Positions 1 to 8,509 of a DNA stretch of 64,000 bases are shown piece by piece. The DNA lies in contig QFQF01000001.1 of NCBI GenBank assembly GCA_003248935.1, forward strand, positions 310,001-374,000, in the 5' to 3' direction. A program made the position numbers and the translations under genes. Source of the DNA: Sphingobium sp. (GTDB lineage Bacteria > Pseudomonadota > Alphaproteobacteria > Sphingomonadales > Sphingomonadaceae). A model generated the notes under the pieces. The model did not search any database. It worked only from the letters and a program-made list of their open reading frames with translations, and was not told where the DNA came from. How positions within the stretch are numbered: the stretch's first letter is position 1; every line of letters begins with the position of its first letter.

Positions 1-254
1 GAGATATCCACGCCGGTCACCTGCGCCCCGGGCAGCCGCCCGGCCAGCGTCAGGCTGGTCGATCCAGCACCGCACCCGATATCCAGCACGATCCGAGCGC
101 CGCCATCTGCATGTCCGGGCTCCGTCACCAGCATCACGGCGCGATCGAGCAGCAGGTCGGTCAGCGGCGCGAAGCTGCGATCGGTTCGCCGCCATTCGCG
201 CGCCCATGCATCACCGACGTTCGCTACCCAGTCTGCCTGATCCATCCACTGCAT
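1..254 (-). CDS. SAM-dependent methyltransferase, N-terminal part (truncated by window edge)
   Basis: About 84 residues of the N-terminus are present and the rest lies before base 1. The visible part contains a class I methyltransferase motif I (VLDIGCGAGSTSLTLAG), the glycine-rich loop that binds S-adenosylmethionine, followed by the start of motif II (VTGVDIS). Upstream residues include DAWAREWRRTDRSFAP, which resembles small-molecule methyltransferases, but the substrate cannot be judged. The start is the ATG at 254. A second in-frame ATG at 245 is possible. Confidence 0.75.
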   Translation of the reverse strand, partial: MQWMDQADWVANVGDAWAREWRRTDRSFAPLTDLLLDRAVMLVTEPGHADGGARIVLDIGCGAGSTSLTLAGRLPGAQVTGVDI

Positions 255-332
255 CCTTCCTGACGCTCCCGACCTCATCGCGCCGAAGCCGCGATATGGC
301 AAGCGCATCGCGTTTGCCCGCCATGCCGGGGG

Positions 333-1157
333 TCAGAACCAGCCCCGCGCGCGCAGTTCAGATACCGTCGATCGCGCGACGGGAACTTCCAGGCCGTTGA
401 CCAGCCGAATGGACACCGCCCGCCCACGCCGCTCGACGCCCGCGAATGCCGATCGCGCGACCCACCAGCTTCGATGGGTGCGCGCGCCGTCGATCCCGTT
501 CAGTTCTCCGATCGCGTCCCCTATCCGCATCAGGACCAACGCATTTCCATTTTCCGTGTACACGCGGACATAATGATCCTCGCTCGCGAGCGCGACGACC
601 GCACCCGCGATCCCGGGCGGGAGGCGATCACGCAGCCTTGGCGGGGCCGCAGGCGCCTCGGTGCCTTCATCTGCGGCTTTCTCCCTGCCCTGGACGACAG
701 TGATTTCGCTCGGGACGTCCCCGGACCGCATGACTGTGGAAGGTTCAATGGGTGCCGGGACGTCCGCCCGCCGGGCAGCGACCAGCATCTGGACAAGCGT
801 CGCCACCAGCCCCAGCAGCACCACCTGTCCATAGATGCGGGCCAGGGCACCCGCATCCAACGTCGCCAGCGCATCCCCCCTCATCATCCATGCAATCAGT
901 ACAGCAGCGGGCATCGCGGCGATCAGGCAGGCAAGGCCGATCGCAACCAGTCGCGGCAACGGCGTGTGGGCGGCGACGATGTCGCCCGCCGCGATGACCG
1001 GCCGGAAACAGGCATAACCGACGAAAGCGAACAGTTCCCAGCCCAGTATGCGGGTGCCTAGCGGCGCGGAGAAACTGCCGAAGGGCCCCAGGAAAGCAAC
1101 GACCAGCGCGATGCCCGCCATCACCGCCAGTTCCATCGCCAGTTTCCGCAAGATCAT
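333..1157 (-). CDS. Membrane-anchored LytTR-type DNA-binding regulator
   Basis: The 274-residue protein has an N-terminal half with about four hydrophobic segments (for example AGIALVVAFLGPFGSF and VVLLGLVATLVQMLVAA). The C-terminal half is a LytTR DNA-binding domain: VALASEDHYVRVYTENG, then HRSWWVARSAF and VNGLEVPVARS. Membrane-bound LytTR regulators without a receiver domain are common in sphingomonads. Here the membrane part probably replaces phosphorylation as the signal input, which is inference. I chose the ATG at 1157 because the reading frame upstream lacks a coding look and runs under the divergent gene. A GTG at 1178 is an alternative. Target genes are unknown; the divergent DUF2306 gene is the nearest candidate. 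Confidence 0.75.
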   Translation of the reverse strand: MILRKLAMELAVMAGIALVVAFLGPFGSFSAPLGTRILGWELFAFVGYACFRPVIAAGDIVAAHTPLPRLVAIGLACLIAAMPAAVLIAWMMRGDALATLDAGALARIYGQVVLLGLVATLVQMLVAARRADVPAPIEPSTVMRSGDVPSEITVVQGREKAADEGTEAPAAPPRLRDRLPPGIAGAVVALASEDHYVRVYTENGNALVLMRIGDAIGELNGIDGARTHRSWWVARSAFAGVERRGRAVSIRLVNGLEVPVARSTVSELRARGWF

Positions 1158-1394
1158 CCCCGGCCGCTGCCCGTTCACGCTTCGCCAATGGTACAGGCGC
1201 CGCTCGTAGCACGGCTTCACGAATTTTGCCGCACCGTTTGCGCAGCATTGCTTGTGCGCCGGCGGGCATGGGCCATCCCGGCCCGGCGACAGCCACCGGG
1301 GGGAGCAATCCGACACCCCAGGCAAAGCCGTGCGGCGGTTCCATTCACGCGCCGGAAGAGAAAGAGCCGGAAGAGAAAGAGAAGGATGATCCCG

Positions 1395-1946
1395 ATGATC
1401 GATGAGCCAACATCGACCGCGCAGCCGCATCGACAGGCCTCGACAAGGGGCGTGGCCGATGTCGCCATATCACGCCCGGGGCGCGTCCGCCTGCTGGCGC
1501 TCCCCGGCATATTGCTGTGTGCCCTGCTGGCCACCGCCGCGATACGGCGAACCGGCGCGGCCGGTTCATTCTGGCCGTCGGCCTACGGCATATGGGTGGC
1601 GATCCACGTCGCGACGGTGGTACCGGCCGTTCCTCTTGGCGCTTACGTGCTGGCGCGGCGGAAGGGCGATGCGCTGCATCGCCTGCTCGGCCGGATATGG
1701 GCGATGCTGATGCTGGCGACGGCATTCACCAGCTTCGCCATCCAGCGGATGACCGGGCAGTTCAGCCCGATTCATCTACTTTCCATCCTCGTCATCGTGA
1801 CGATGATACGCGGCATCCACTTCGCCCGGACCCGCGACATCCGCCGTCACCGACGCAGCATGGCGCTAGCCTATGTCGGCCTGATCACCGCAGGCCTCTT
1901 CACCTTCCTTCCCGGCCGCCTGTTCGGCGACTGGCTGATGGGGTGA
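1395..1946 (+). CDS. DUF2306-like multi-pass membrane protein
   Basis: The 183-residue protein has four probable transmembrane segments (LLALPGILLCALLATAA, YGIWVAIHVATVVPAVPLGA, MLMLATAFTSFAI, LAYVGLITAGLFTFLPG). A basic stretch with paired histidines (HRLLGRIWAM, RRHRRSMALAYVG) is typical of the DUF2306 family. The function of the family is not established. The start at ATG 1395 follows a GAAGG at 1381-1385. An ATG at 1386 lies directly on that ribosome-binding site and is less likely. The gene is divergent from the LytTR regulator and may be controlled by it. Confidence 0.6.
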   Translation: MIDEPTSTAQPHRQASTRGVADVAISRPGRVRLLALPGILLCALLATAAIRRTGAAGSFWPSAYGIWVAIHVATVVPAVPLGAYVLARRKGDALHRLLGRIWAMLMLATAFTSFAIQRMTGQFSPIHLLSILVIVTMIRGIHFARTRDIRRHRRSMALAYVGLITAGLFTFLPGRLFGDWLMG

Positions 1947-2013
1947 AGAGCGATCATCGGCCGGGCGGCAGGCATTCGCTCTCCCATGGAGAAAAATGAC
2001 GTGCGCTAGACCT

Positions 2014-2043
2014 GTTCGCATCTCGACTGCGCTCGAAACGAAC
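2014..2043. repeat. REP-like dispersed palindrome, copy 1
   Basis: A 30-base imperfect palindrome runs from GTTCG to CGAAC around a core that reads TTTCGAGCGCAGTCGAGA on the minus strand. Almost the same core occurs twice more at 22217-22287. It sits between the DUF2306 gene and the recA terminator. I know this sequence type as an abundant intergenic repeat of sphingomonad genomes. That is recalled, not searched. Confidence 0.6.
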
Positions 2044-2107
2044 GCATATGAATATCGGCCAGAATTCATCCGGCTCCAATGCCCTCCCTTTTCCGTCCCC
2101 GAACGAT

Positions 2108-2143
2108 AAAGGGCCCGCCGGCGCATCGCCCGGCAGGCCCTTT
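2108..2143 (-). terminator. Probable recA terminator hairpin
   Basis: An 11-base stem (2111-2121 with 2130-2140, one C-A mismatch) closes an 8-base loop. It is flanked by AAA and TTT, so it can work from either side. It lies about 75 bases past the recA stop. The U-tract on the recA side is short (TTTAT). Confidence 0.55.
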
Positions 2144-2218
2144 CGGATCGTGAAGCATGAGGCCGGGCGAACCGACGAAACGCGTGGGACCGGATGTACG
2201 GGCCAGTCCCTGACGTCC

Positions 2219-3298
<1,080 letters not shown>

Positions 3299-3360
3299 CG
3301 GCCTATCCCCTGTCAAGCCACGGCGGCGATTGACGATGATGTACCGCATTTGTTCCATAC

Positions 3361-3375
3361 GAACAAGTGGGGAAC
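3361..3375. promoter_or_regulatory. SOS box (LexA operator) of recA
   Basis: GAAC, seven bases, then GAAC is exactly the alphaproteobacterial LexA consensus (GTTC-N7-GTTC read from the gene side), 63 bases before the recA start. It is embedded in further dyads: TGTTC-N5-GAACA at 3351-3365, and an 8-base perfect inverted repeat GGAACAAA/TTTGTTCC at 3371-3388. The direct-repeat form is seen in the sequence; LexA binding is inferred from family knowledge. Confidence 0.85.
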
Positions 3376-3420
3376 AAATTTTTGTTCCCACCCGCAATTT
3401 CCCAGAATAAATCTTTTATA

Positions 3421-3798
3421 TCAATCGTCTTGCAGCAATCGCCCAAGCATACGCTCCACCGATCCGATCGTGAACGGCTTGGCAAGCGTCGGACGGTCGG
3501 CGAACGCCGTCGGCACCTCATCGGCACTGCCGCCGGTCGCAAAGAGGAAGGGGATGTTGCGGTCCGCCAGTATCTGGGCGACCGGCCATGCCTTCTGCCC
3601 GCGCAGGTTGCAATCGAGCACGGCGGCGTCGAACCCGTCGCCACGGGCAAGGTCGCAGGCCTCCTCCACCGTGCCGACGAGGCCGTGCAGCCGGTAGCCA
3701 AGCGCGTCGAGGAAATCCTCCAGCATCATGCCGATCATCATCTCGTCTTCGACGACGAGGATGGATTTGCCTGCCAAATTGCCGCCCTGAAGGTTCAT
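3421..3798 (-). CDS. Single-domain response regulator (receiver only)
   Basis: The 125 residues make one CheY-like receiver. ILVVEDE supplies the acidic pocket, VLDCNLRG the phospho-acceptor aspartate, and LAKPF the conserved lysine. There is no output domain, so it must act by protein contact or as a phosphate sink. It lies 80 bases downstream of cckA on the same strand. It could exchange phosphate with CckA or with an HWE-type stress kinase; the sequence does not decide this. It is not DivK or CpdR by obvious identity. Confidence 0.8.
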   Translation of the reverse strand: MNLQGGNLAGKSILVVEDEMMIGMMLEDFLDALGYRLHGLVGTVEEACDLARGDGFDAAVLDCNLRGQKAWPVAQILADRNIPFLFATGGSADEVPTAFADRPTLAKPFTIGSVERMLGRLLQDD

Positions 3799-3877
3799 GC
3801 GGGATGCAGGGCTATCGCAAGTGCAGGCCCTTGCCTAGCGGATTTACCTTGATCCCGAGCAGGAAACCCGCCGCCCG

Positions 3878-6289
3878 TCACTCTGCCGCCGCACGCGAAG
3901 CCAGCGTCTCGCGCGCCGCCTCGGCCAGTTGCTGGACGGAGAAGGGCTTGGGCAGGAAGGAGACGTTGGCGATGTCGATCGACTTGCGCAGTTGCTCCTC
4001 GGCATAGCCCGACATGAACAGCACCGGCAGGTCGGGGTGGGTCCGGCGCGCCTGCGCGACCATCGTCGGCCCGTCCATGTTCGGCATCACCACGTCGGAA
4101 ATCATGAGGTCGATGGTCTCGCCGCCGGCCAGCACGTCGAGCGCCTGCTCCCCGTCCGCCGCCGTCAGCACCTTGTACCCCTGTCGGGTCAGCGCACGCT
4201 CCGCCACGGCGCGCACCATGTCCTCGTCCTCGACCAGCAGGATGGTGCCCGTGCCCCAGGTGTCGACACGCCGCTCCGGCACGCGCGGACGTTCGGGCAC
4301 CTTGTCCTCGGGCTGCACGGCATGGACCGGCAGGTAGATGACGAAGCTCGCCCCCTGCCCCGGATTGGATTCGGCGAAGATGAACCCGCCCGACTGCTTG
4401 ACGATGCCGTAGACGGTGGAAAGGCCAAGGCCCGTGCCCTTGCCCACTTCCTTGGTGGTATAGAAGGGCTCGAATATCTTCGAGAGCACGTCGGGCGGAA
4501 TGCCGTGCCCGGTGTCGGAGACGCGCAACGCCGTATAGTCCGCGACCGGCAGGATATCGCTGCGCATGTCGCGCACGCGGGAGGCGGGCACCGCATAGGT
4601 CTGGATGCTGAGCGTGCCGCCGCCCGGCATCGCGTCCCGCGCGTTGACGGCCAGGTTGACGATCACCTGCTCCAGCTGCCCCGGGTCGGCGCGCACGGGG
4701 CCCAGGCTGCGCCCATGATTGACCTCCAGCCGCACATTCTCACCCAGCAGGCGCTTGAGCAGGTTCGACACGTCGGCGACGATGTCGGGCAACTGGAGCG
4801 TCTGCGGCCGCAGCGTCTGCTGGCGGGAAAAGGCGAGCAGCTGCCGCGTCAGTCCCGCCGCGCGGTTGCTGTTCGACTTGATCTGCTGAATGTCGTCATA
4901 GTCGCTGTCGCCGGGCGTGTGGCGCATCATCATCAGGTCGCAATGGCCGATGATGGCGGTCAGGATATTGTTGAAGTCGTGAGCGACGCCGCCGGCGAGC
5001 TGGCCGATCGCCTGCATCTTCGTCGCCTGCGCGACCTGCCGCTTCAGCTTGCTCTCCTCGCTGTTGTCCTTGAGGGAAAGGAGAACCGCCGCCTCCCCCA
5101 GGCCGCGCACACCGGCCAGGCTGAGCGCCACCGGTTCGTCGGGCTGGGTGCGCATGCGCACGGCAATATCGCCGGACATCTGCGGGCCCACCCCATAGCG
5201 GCGCACGGCGTCGGCTACCGCCGCCTGATCCTCCCGCACGACGAGATCGCCGGGATAGGCGGGCTTCTGTTCCGGCGCGACGCCGGAAGCCCGCGAAAAG
5301 GCATCGTTCAGGAACAGCAGGCGGCCGTCGCGATCCGCCATGGCAAGGCCGAAGGGCAGCAGCGACAGCAGCGTCTCGATATAGGAAAGCGCCGAGGTGC
5401 CGTCGCCGACCCCCGCCTTCTCATCCAGCATGACGACCAGCATCGGACCATCGGTGGCGCCGGGCTTCAACGGCACCTGCAACAGGCGCAGAGGCGTCGC
5501 ACCCCGTGCTTCGCGCGCAAAGAACACCTGCCCCCTGTCGTCGACGCGCAGGTAGGAGGCGAAGTCCTGACCGCTGAGGTCAGCGTCCAGACGCCCTGCC
5601 GCGCGCAGCTGGAACGCGCCGTTGGCGACGCGGATGCGCCCCTCCGCCCCCAGCATCGCGGTCATCATCCCGACTTCCGACAACTGCCAGCCCGCGTCGC
5701 CGGTGATCAGGCGATTGAAATCGTCGATGATGCTCGGCTGCCGCACCGGCGTGAAACGCCACAGCAGGTAATCGTCCGCGCGCCCGGCACGGCTGATGTC
5801 CGCGTCCAGACGCAACTGCCCCTTGCCCAGCCCCTCGACCCGGGCGCCGCCGTCGCGCCAGCAGACCTTCCCGGCGGCGGCGAGTCGATCGGCATCGCCT
5901 TCCTCCAGCGGCAGGTGCGCGGGCGCGGGATAGGCCGGGAACCACTCGCCATAGACGTCGCTGGCGCAGACCAGCTTGCCGGACCGGTCTGTGATCGCGA
6001 TGGCAACGCCGGACGCGCTGGCGGCGGCGCGGGCGATCGTCCAGTCGGGCGCAGCCTCCACCACGTCGGCGGACTGCTGCATCGATCCCGTCAGATAGTG
6101 GGCGGCGGCGGCCAGCCCGACCAGCGTGACGACGAAACCGACCGCCAGCGCCATCTGTCCGATGGTCGCCCAGATGATCGCCGCGCAGCCGATCGCCGCG
6201 AGCGCCAGCAGCACGAGGCGCAGCGCACCCCCGCGTCCCGGCGTCAGCGCGATGCCGTCATTCCTGCGTGCCGAACCCTGGGCCGCCAT
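3878..6289 (-). CDS. cckA: Hybrid sensor histidine kinase CckA
   Basis: The 803-residue kinase starts with two membrane segments (LVLLALAAIGCAAIIWATIG, VGFVVTLVGLAAAAHYL), continues with PAS-like regions (for example LPFGLAMADRDGRLLFLND) and has a dimerisation/phospho-acceptor helix AGGVAHDFNNILTAIIGH with His near residue 437. The ATPase domain (NLAVNARDAMPGGG, VSDTGHGIPP, GKGTGLGLSTVYGI) precedes a C-terminal receiver with SDVVMPNMDG, Asp near 731. In Caulobacter, CckA phosphorylates ChpT and through it CtrA and CpdR, controlling division, motility and pili. The HDFNN motif and architecture match CckA well. The start at 6289 follows GGTAGG; an ATG at 6313 would add eight residues. DUF2062, smpB and dapA lie upstream on the same strand. 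Confidence 0.92.
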   Translation of the reverse strand: MAAQGSARRNDGIALTPGRGGALRLVLLALAAIGCAAIIWATIGQMALAVGFVVTLVGLAAAAHYLTGSMQQSADVVEAAPDWTIARAAASASGVAIAITDRSGKLVCASDVYGEWFPAYPAPAHLPLEEGDADRLAAAGKVCWRDGGARVEGLGKGQLRLDADISRAGRADDYLLWRFTPVRQPSIIDDFNRLITGDAGWQLSEVGMMTAMLGAEGRIRVANGAFQLRAAGRLDADLSGQDFASYLRVDDRGQVFFAREARGATPLRLLQVPLKPGATDGPMLVVMLDEKAGVGDGTSALSYIETLLSLLPFGLAMADRDGRLLFLNDAFSRASGVAPEQKPAYPGDLVVREDQAAVADAVRRYGVGPQMSGDIAVRMRTQPDEPVALSLAGVRGLGEAAVLLSLKDNSEESKLKRQVAQATKMQAIGQLAGGVAHDFNNILTAIIGHCDLMMMRHTPGDSDYDDIQQIKSNSNRAAGLTRQLLAFSRQQTLRPQTLQLPDIVADVSNLLKRLLGENVRLEVNHGRSLGPVRADPGQLEQVIVNLAVNARDAMPGGGTLSIQTYAVPASRVRDMRSDILPVADYTALRVSDTGHGIPPDVLSKIFEPFYTTKEVGKGTGLGLSTVYGIVKQSGGFIFAESNPGQGASFVIYLPVHAVQPEDKVPERPRVPERRVDTWGTGTILLVEDEDMVRAVAERALTRQGYKVLTAADGEQALDVLAGGETIDLMISDVVMPNMDGPTMVAQARRTHPDLPVLFMSGYAEEQLRKSIDIANVSFLPKPFSVQQLAEAARETLASRAAAE

Positions 6290-6385
6290 GCCCCGCCTAC
6301 CCCGTCTGAACAAATATCTTCGCGCCCGGACGGGCCCTGTCCATCAGGACATGTGCCCGTCGGGACATGTTCGCCCGCGCACGCC

Positions 6386-6979
6386 TCAGGCGGCGGCGGT
6401 TTCCTCTATTGCGCCGGTTTCTCCGTGCTTGCCAATCCTGATTTTGCGGGCCTGCCACTTGCGGCCCATGCGCACGCGCCAGAACCAGATGGCGAGGAAA
6501 TAACCGACGAGCGCGCTGACGAACGAAATGATGAACAGGCCGAACAGCATGGCCGGCGCCGCCTCGGAAAACAGCCAGGCGGACCACTGGCGCAGCCCGG
6601 CGCCGTTGTGGATCAGGGCCATCAAGCCCGAAAGGTCGGCGCTGCGCCCCAGGGTGATGTTGCCGATATAGACCGAGGCCCACAGGATGAACGGCGTCGT
6701 CGCCGGGTTGGACAGGAATGTCATCGCCGCCGCGACCGGGATGTTGGCGCGGAACGTGAGCGCCAGCAGCGCGGCTCCGGCGATCTGAAGGCCGGGAATC
6801 AGCAGGAAGATGCCGACGAACAGGCCGAGCGCGACGCCGCGCGGCACCGACCGCCGGGTGAAGCGCCAGAGCGAGGGCTCCAGCACCCGGTGCGCCACGG
6901 GCGCCAGCACCCGGTTGTTCTCCAGCGACTCCCGCGTCGGCGCGTTGGCGTGCCACCAGCGGGTCAGGCGATTGGTCAT
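6386..6979 (-). CDS. DUF2062 membrane protein
   Basis: The 197-residue protein begins with a short cytoplasmic part (PSLWRFTRRSVPRGVALG) and has three or four membrane segments, including GLFVGIFLLIPGLQIAGAALLAL and PAMLFGLFIISFVSALVGYFLAIWFW (given in part). The motif TFLSNPATTPFILWASVYIG is diagnostic of the DUF2062 family, whose function is unknown. The start at 6979 lies only four bases past the smpB stop, so the two are probably co-translated. The longer upstream frame overlaps smpB and is rejected. Confidence 0.8.
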   Translation of the reverse strand: MTNRLTRWWHANAPTRESLENNRVLAPVAHRVLEPSLWRFTRRSVPRGVALGLFVGIFLLIPGLQIAGAALLALTFRANIPVAAAMTFLSNPATTPFILWASVYIGNITLGRSADLSGLMALIHNGAGLRQWSAWLFSEAAPAMLFGLFIISFVSALVGYFLAIWFWRVRMGRKWQARKIRIGKHGETGAIEETAAA

Positions 6980-6983
6980 GCGT

Positions 6984-7466
6984 TCAGCCCCGCGCCCGCA
7001 TGATCCGGGCCTGGTCCCGCTTCCAGTCGCGCTCCTTGATCGTCTCGCGCTTGTCGGCCGTCTTCTTGCCGCGTGCCAGCGCAAGTTCCACCTTCGCCCG
7101 GCCGCGCCCGTTGAAATAGATGGACAGCGGCACCAGCGTCATGCCCTGACGCGCGACGGCGCCATGCATCTTGGCGATCTCGCGCGCGTGGAGCAGCAGC
7201 TTCCTTGGCCGCTTGGGCTCGTGGTTGAAGCGGTTGCCGTGGCTGAACTCGGGAATGTTGCTGTTGATGAGGAAGACCTGCTCGCCCTTCACCTCGGCAT
7301 AGCTTTCCGCGATCGAACCCTCGCCGAACCGCAGCGACTTCACCTCCGTGCCCTGCAGGGCTATGCCCGCCTCGAACACGTCGTCGATGAAATATTCGAA
7401 GCGCGCGCGCCGGTTCTCGGCAACGATCTTCTTCTTGTCGAAGGTCTCGGGACGGGGGCGGGCCAT
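6984..7466 (-). CDS. smpB: SsrA-binding protein SmpB
   Basis: The 160-residue protein binds tmRNA and delivers it to stalled ribosomes in trans-translation. Family marks are AENRRARFEYFIDDVFEAGI at the N-terminus, LQGTEVKSLRFG, HEPKRPRKLLLH, and the basic C-terminal tail KKTADKRETIKERDWKRD that folds into the empty mRNA channel. Length is normal. It follows dapA at 70 bases and precedes the DUF2062 gene at four bases. Confidence 0.96.
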   Translation of the reverse strand: MARPRPETFDKKKIVAENRRARFEYFIDDVFEAGIALQGTEVKSLRFGEGSIAESYAEVKGEQVFLINSNIPEFSHGNRFNHEPKRPRKLLLHAREIAKMHGAVARQGMTLVPLSIYFNGRGRAKVELALARGKKTADKRETIKERDWKRDQARIMRARG

Positions 7467-7536
7467 GAAACTTCCAGTTACCTCAACATGCGTGCCATAC
7501 CCGGATGGGCCATCCCCAGATGGGGACGCGGCCGCG

Positions 7537-8415
7537 TCAGACCAAGCCCGCTATTTCCAGCGCGCGATCAACCGCCGCGCGGCTCGATTCCGACGGCCAG
7601 GTGATCGGCAGGCGTACGTCAACCGGCATGTCCGGCCGCACCCGGGACAACGCATATTTGACCGGCCCGGGTGAAGAGTCGCTGAACAGCGCGTCGTGCA
7701 GCGGGTACAGCCGGTCCTGAAGCGCCACCGCCTCGTCCCATCGGCCCGCCGCGCAGGCGGCCTGGAACTCGGCGCACAGGCGCGGCGCGACATTGGCCGT
7801 CACGGAAATGCAGCCGACGCCGCCCATCGCGACGAAACCCAGCGCCGTCTCGTCATTACCGGAAAGCTGGCAGAAATCCGGACCGCAGGCGAGCCGCTGC
7901 GCGGTGACCCGCCCCAGATTCCCGGTCGCGTCCTTGACGCCGACAATCGACTGGAACTCGCTCGCCAGCCTGTGCATCACCGGCACGCCGATGTCGGTGA
8001 TGGTCCGGCTGGGCACATTGTACAGGATGATCGGCAGGTCGCAGCGCTCGGCGAGATAGGCGAAATGCCGATACACCCCCTCCTGGTTGGGCTTGTTGTA
8101 ATAGGGCGCGACGACCAGCGCCGCGTCGGCACCCGCCCCCTGCGCGGCATACATATGTTCCAGCGCGATACGGGTGTCGTTCGATCCGCATCCCGCGATC
8201 ACCGGCACCCGGCCCTTCGCCTGATCGACGCAGATGGCGATGACGCGGTTATGTTCCTCCACGGTCATGGTGGCGCTTTCGCCGGTGGTGCCGCAGGGGA
8301 CGAGCGCGCTGCTGCCCTCCGTGATCTGCCAGTCGACGAACACGCGAAAGGCCGCCTCGTCGAGCGGTCCGTCGCGAAAAGGCGTCACCAGAGCCGGTAT
8401 CGACCCGGAAAACAT
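7537..8415 (-). CDS. dapA: 4-Hydroxy-tetrahydrodipicolinate synthase
   Basis: The 292-residue enzyme condenses aspartate semialdehyde with pyruvate, the first committed step of the diaminopimelate/lysine route in the cytoplasm. All catalytic landmarks are visible: Thr43-Thr44 in PCGTTGES, Tyr132 in LYNVPSRT, and the Schiff-base Lys161 in GVKDATGNLGRV. It heads the run dapA-smpB-DUF2062-cckA and is divergent from slt across a 94-base gap that must carry both promoters. Confidence 0.96.
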   Translation of the reverse strand: MFSGSIPALVTPFRDGPLDEAAFRVFVDWQITEGSSALVPCGTTGESATMTVEEHNRVIAICVDQAKGRVPVIAGCGSNDTRIALEHMYAAQGAGADAALVVAPYYNKPNQEGVYRHFAYLAERCDLPIILYNVPSRTITDIGVPVMHRLASEFQSIVGVKDATGNLGRVTAQRLACGPDFCQLSGNDETALGFVAMGGVGCISVTANVAPRLCAEFQAACAAGRWDEAVALQDRLYPLHDALFSDSSPGPVKYALSRVRPDMPVDVRLPITWPSESSRAAVDRALEIAGLV

Positions 8416-8509
8416 GCAAAAACTCCTTCAAAGCACCGGGGTTCCGGGGCATAAGCGGTCGGACCCTATAGCGCCCTGTTCACCGCCTGATAAGGAAGCA
8501 ATCGCCATA

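Noticed and set aside
3929..7003. 1024-codon open frame antisense to cckA and the DUF2062 gene
   Set aside because: It is the usual high-GC shadow: His/Arg/Gln-rich composition, no domain, and it covers two clearly real genes on the other strand.
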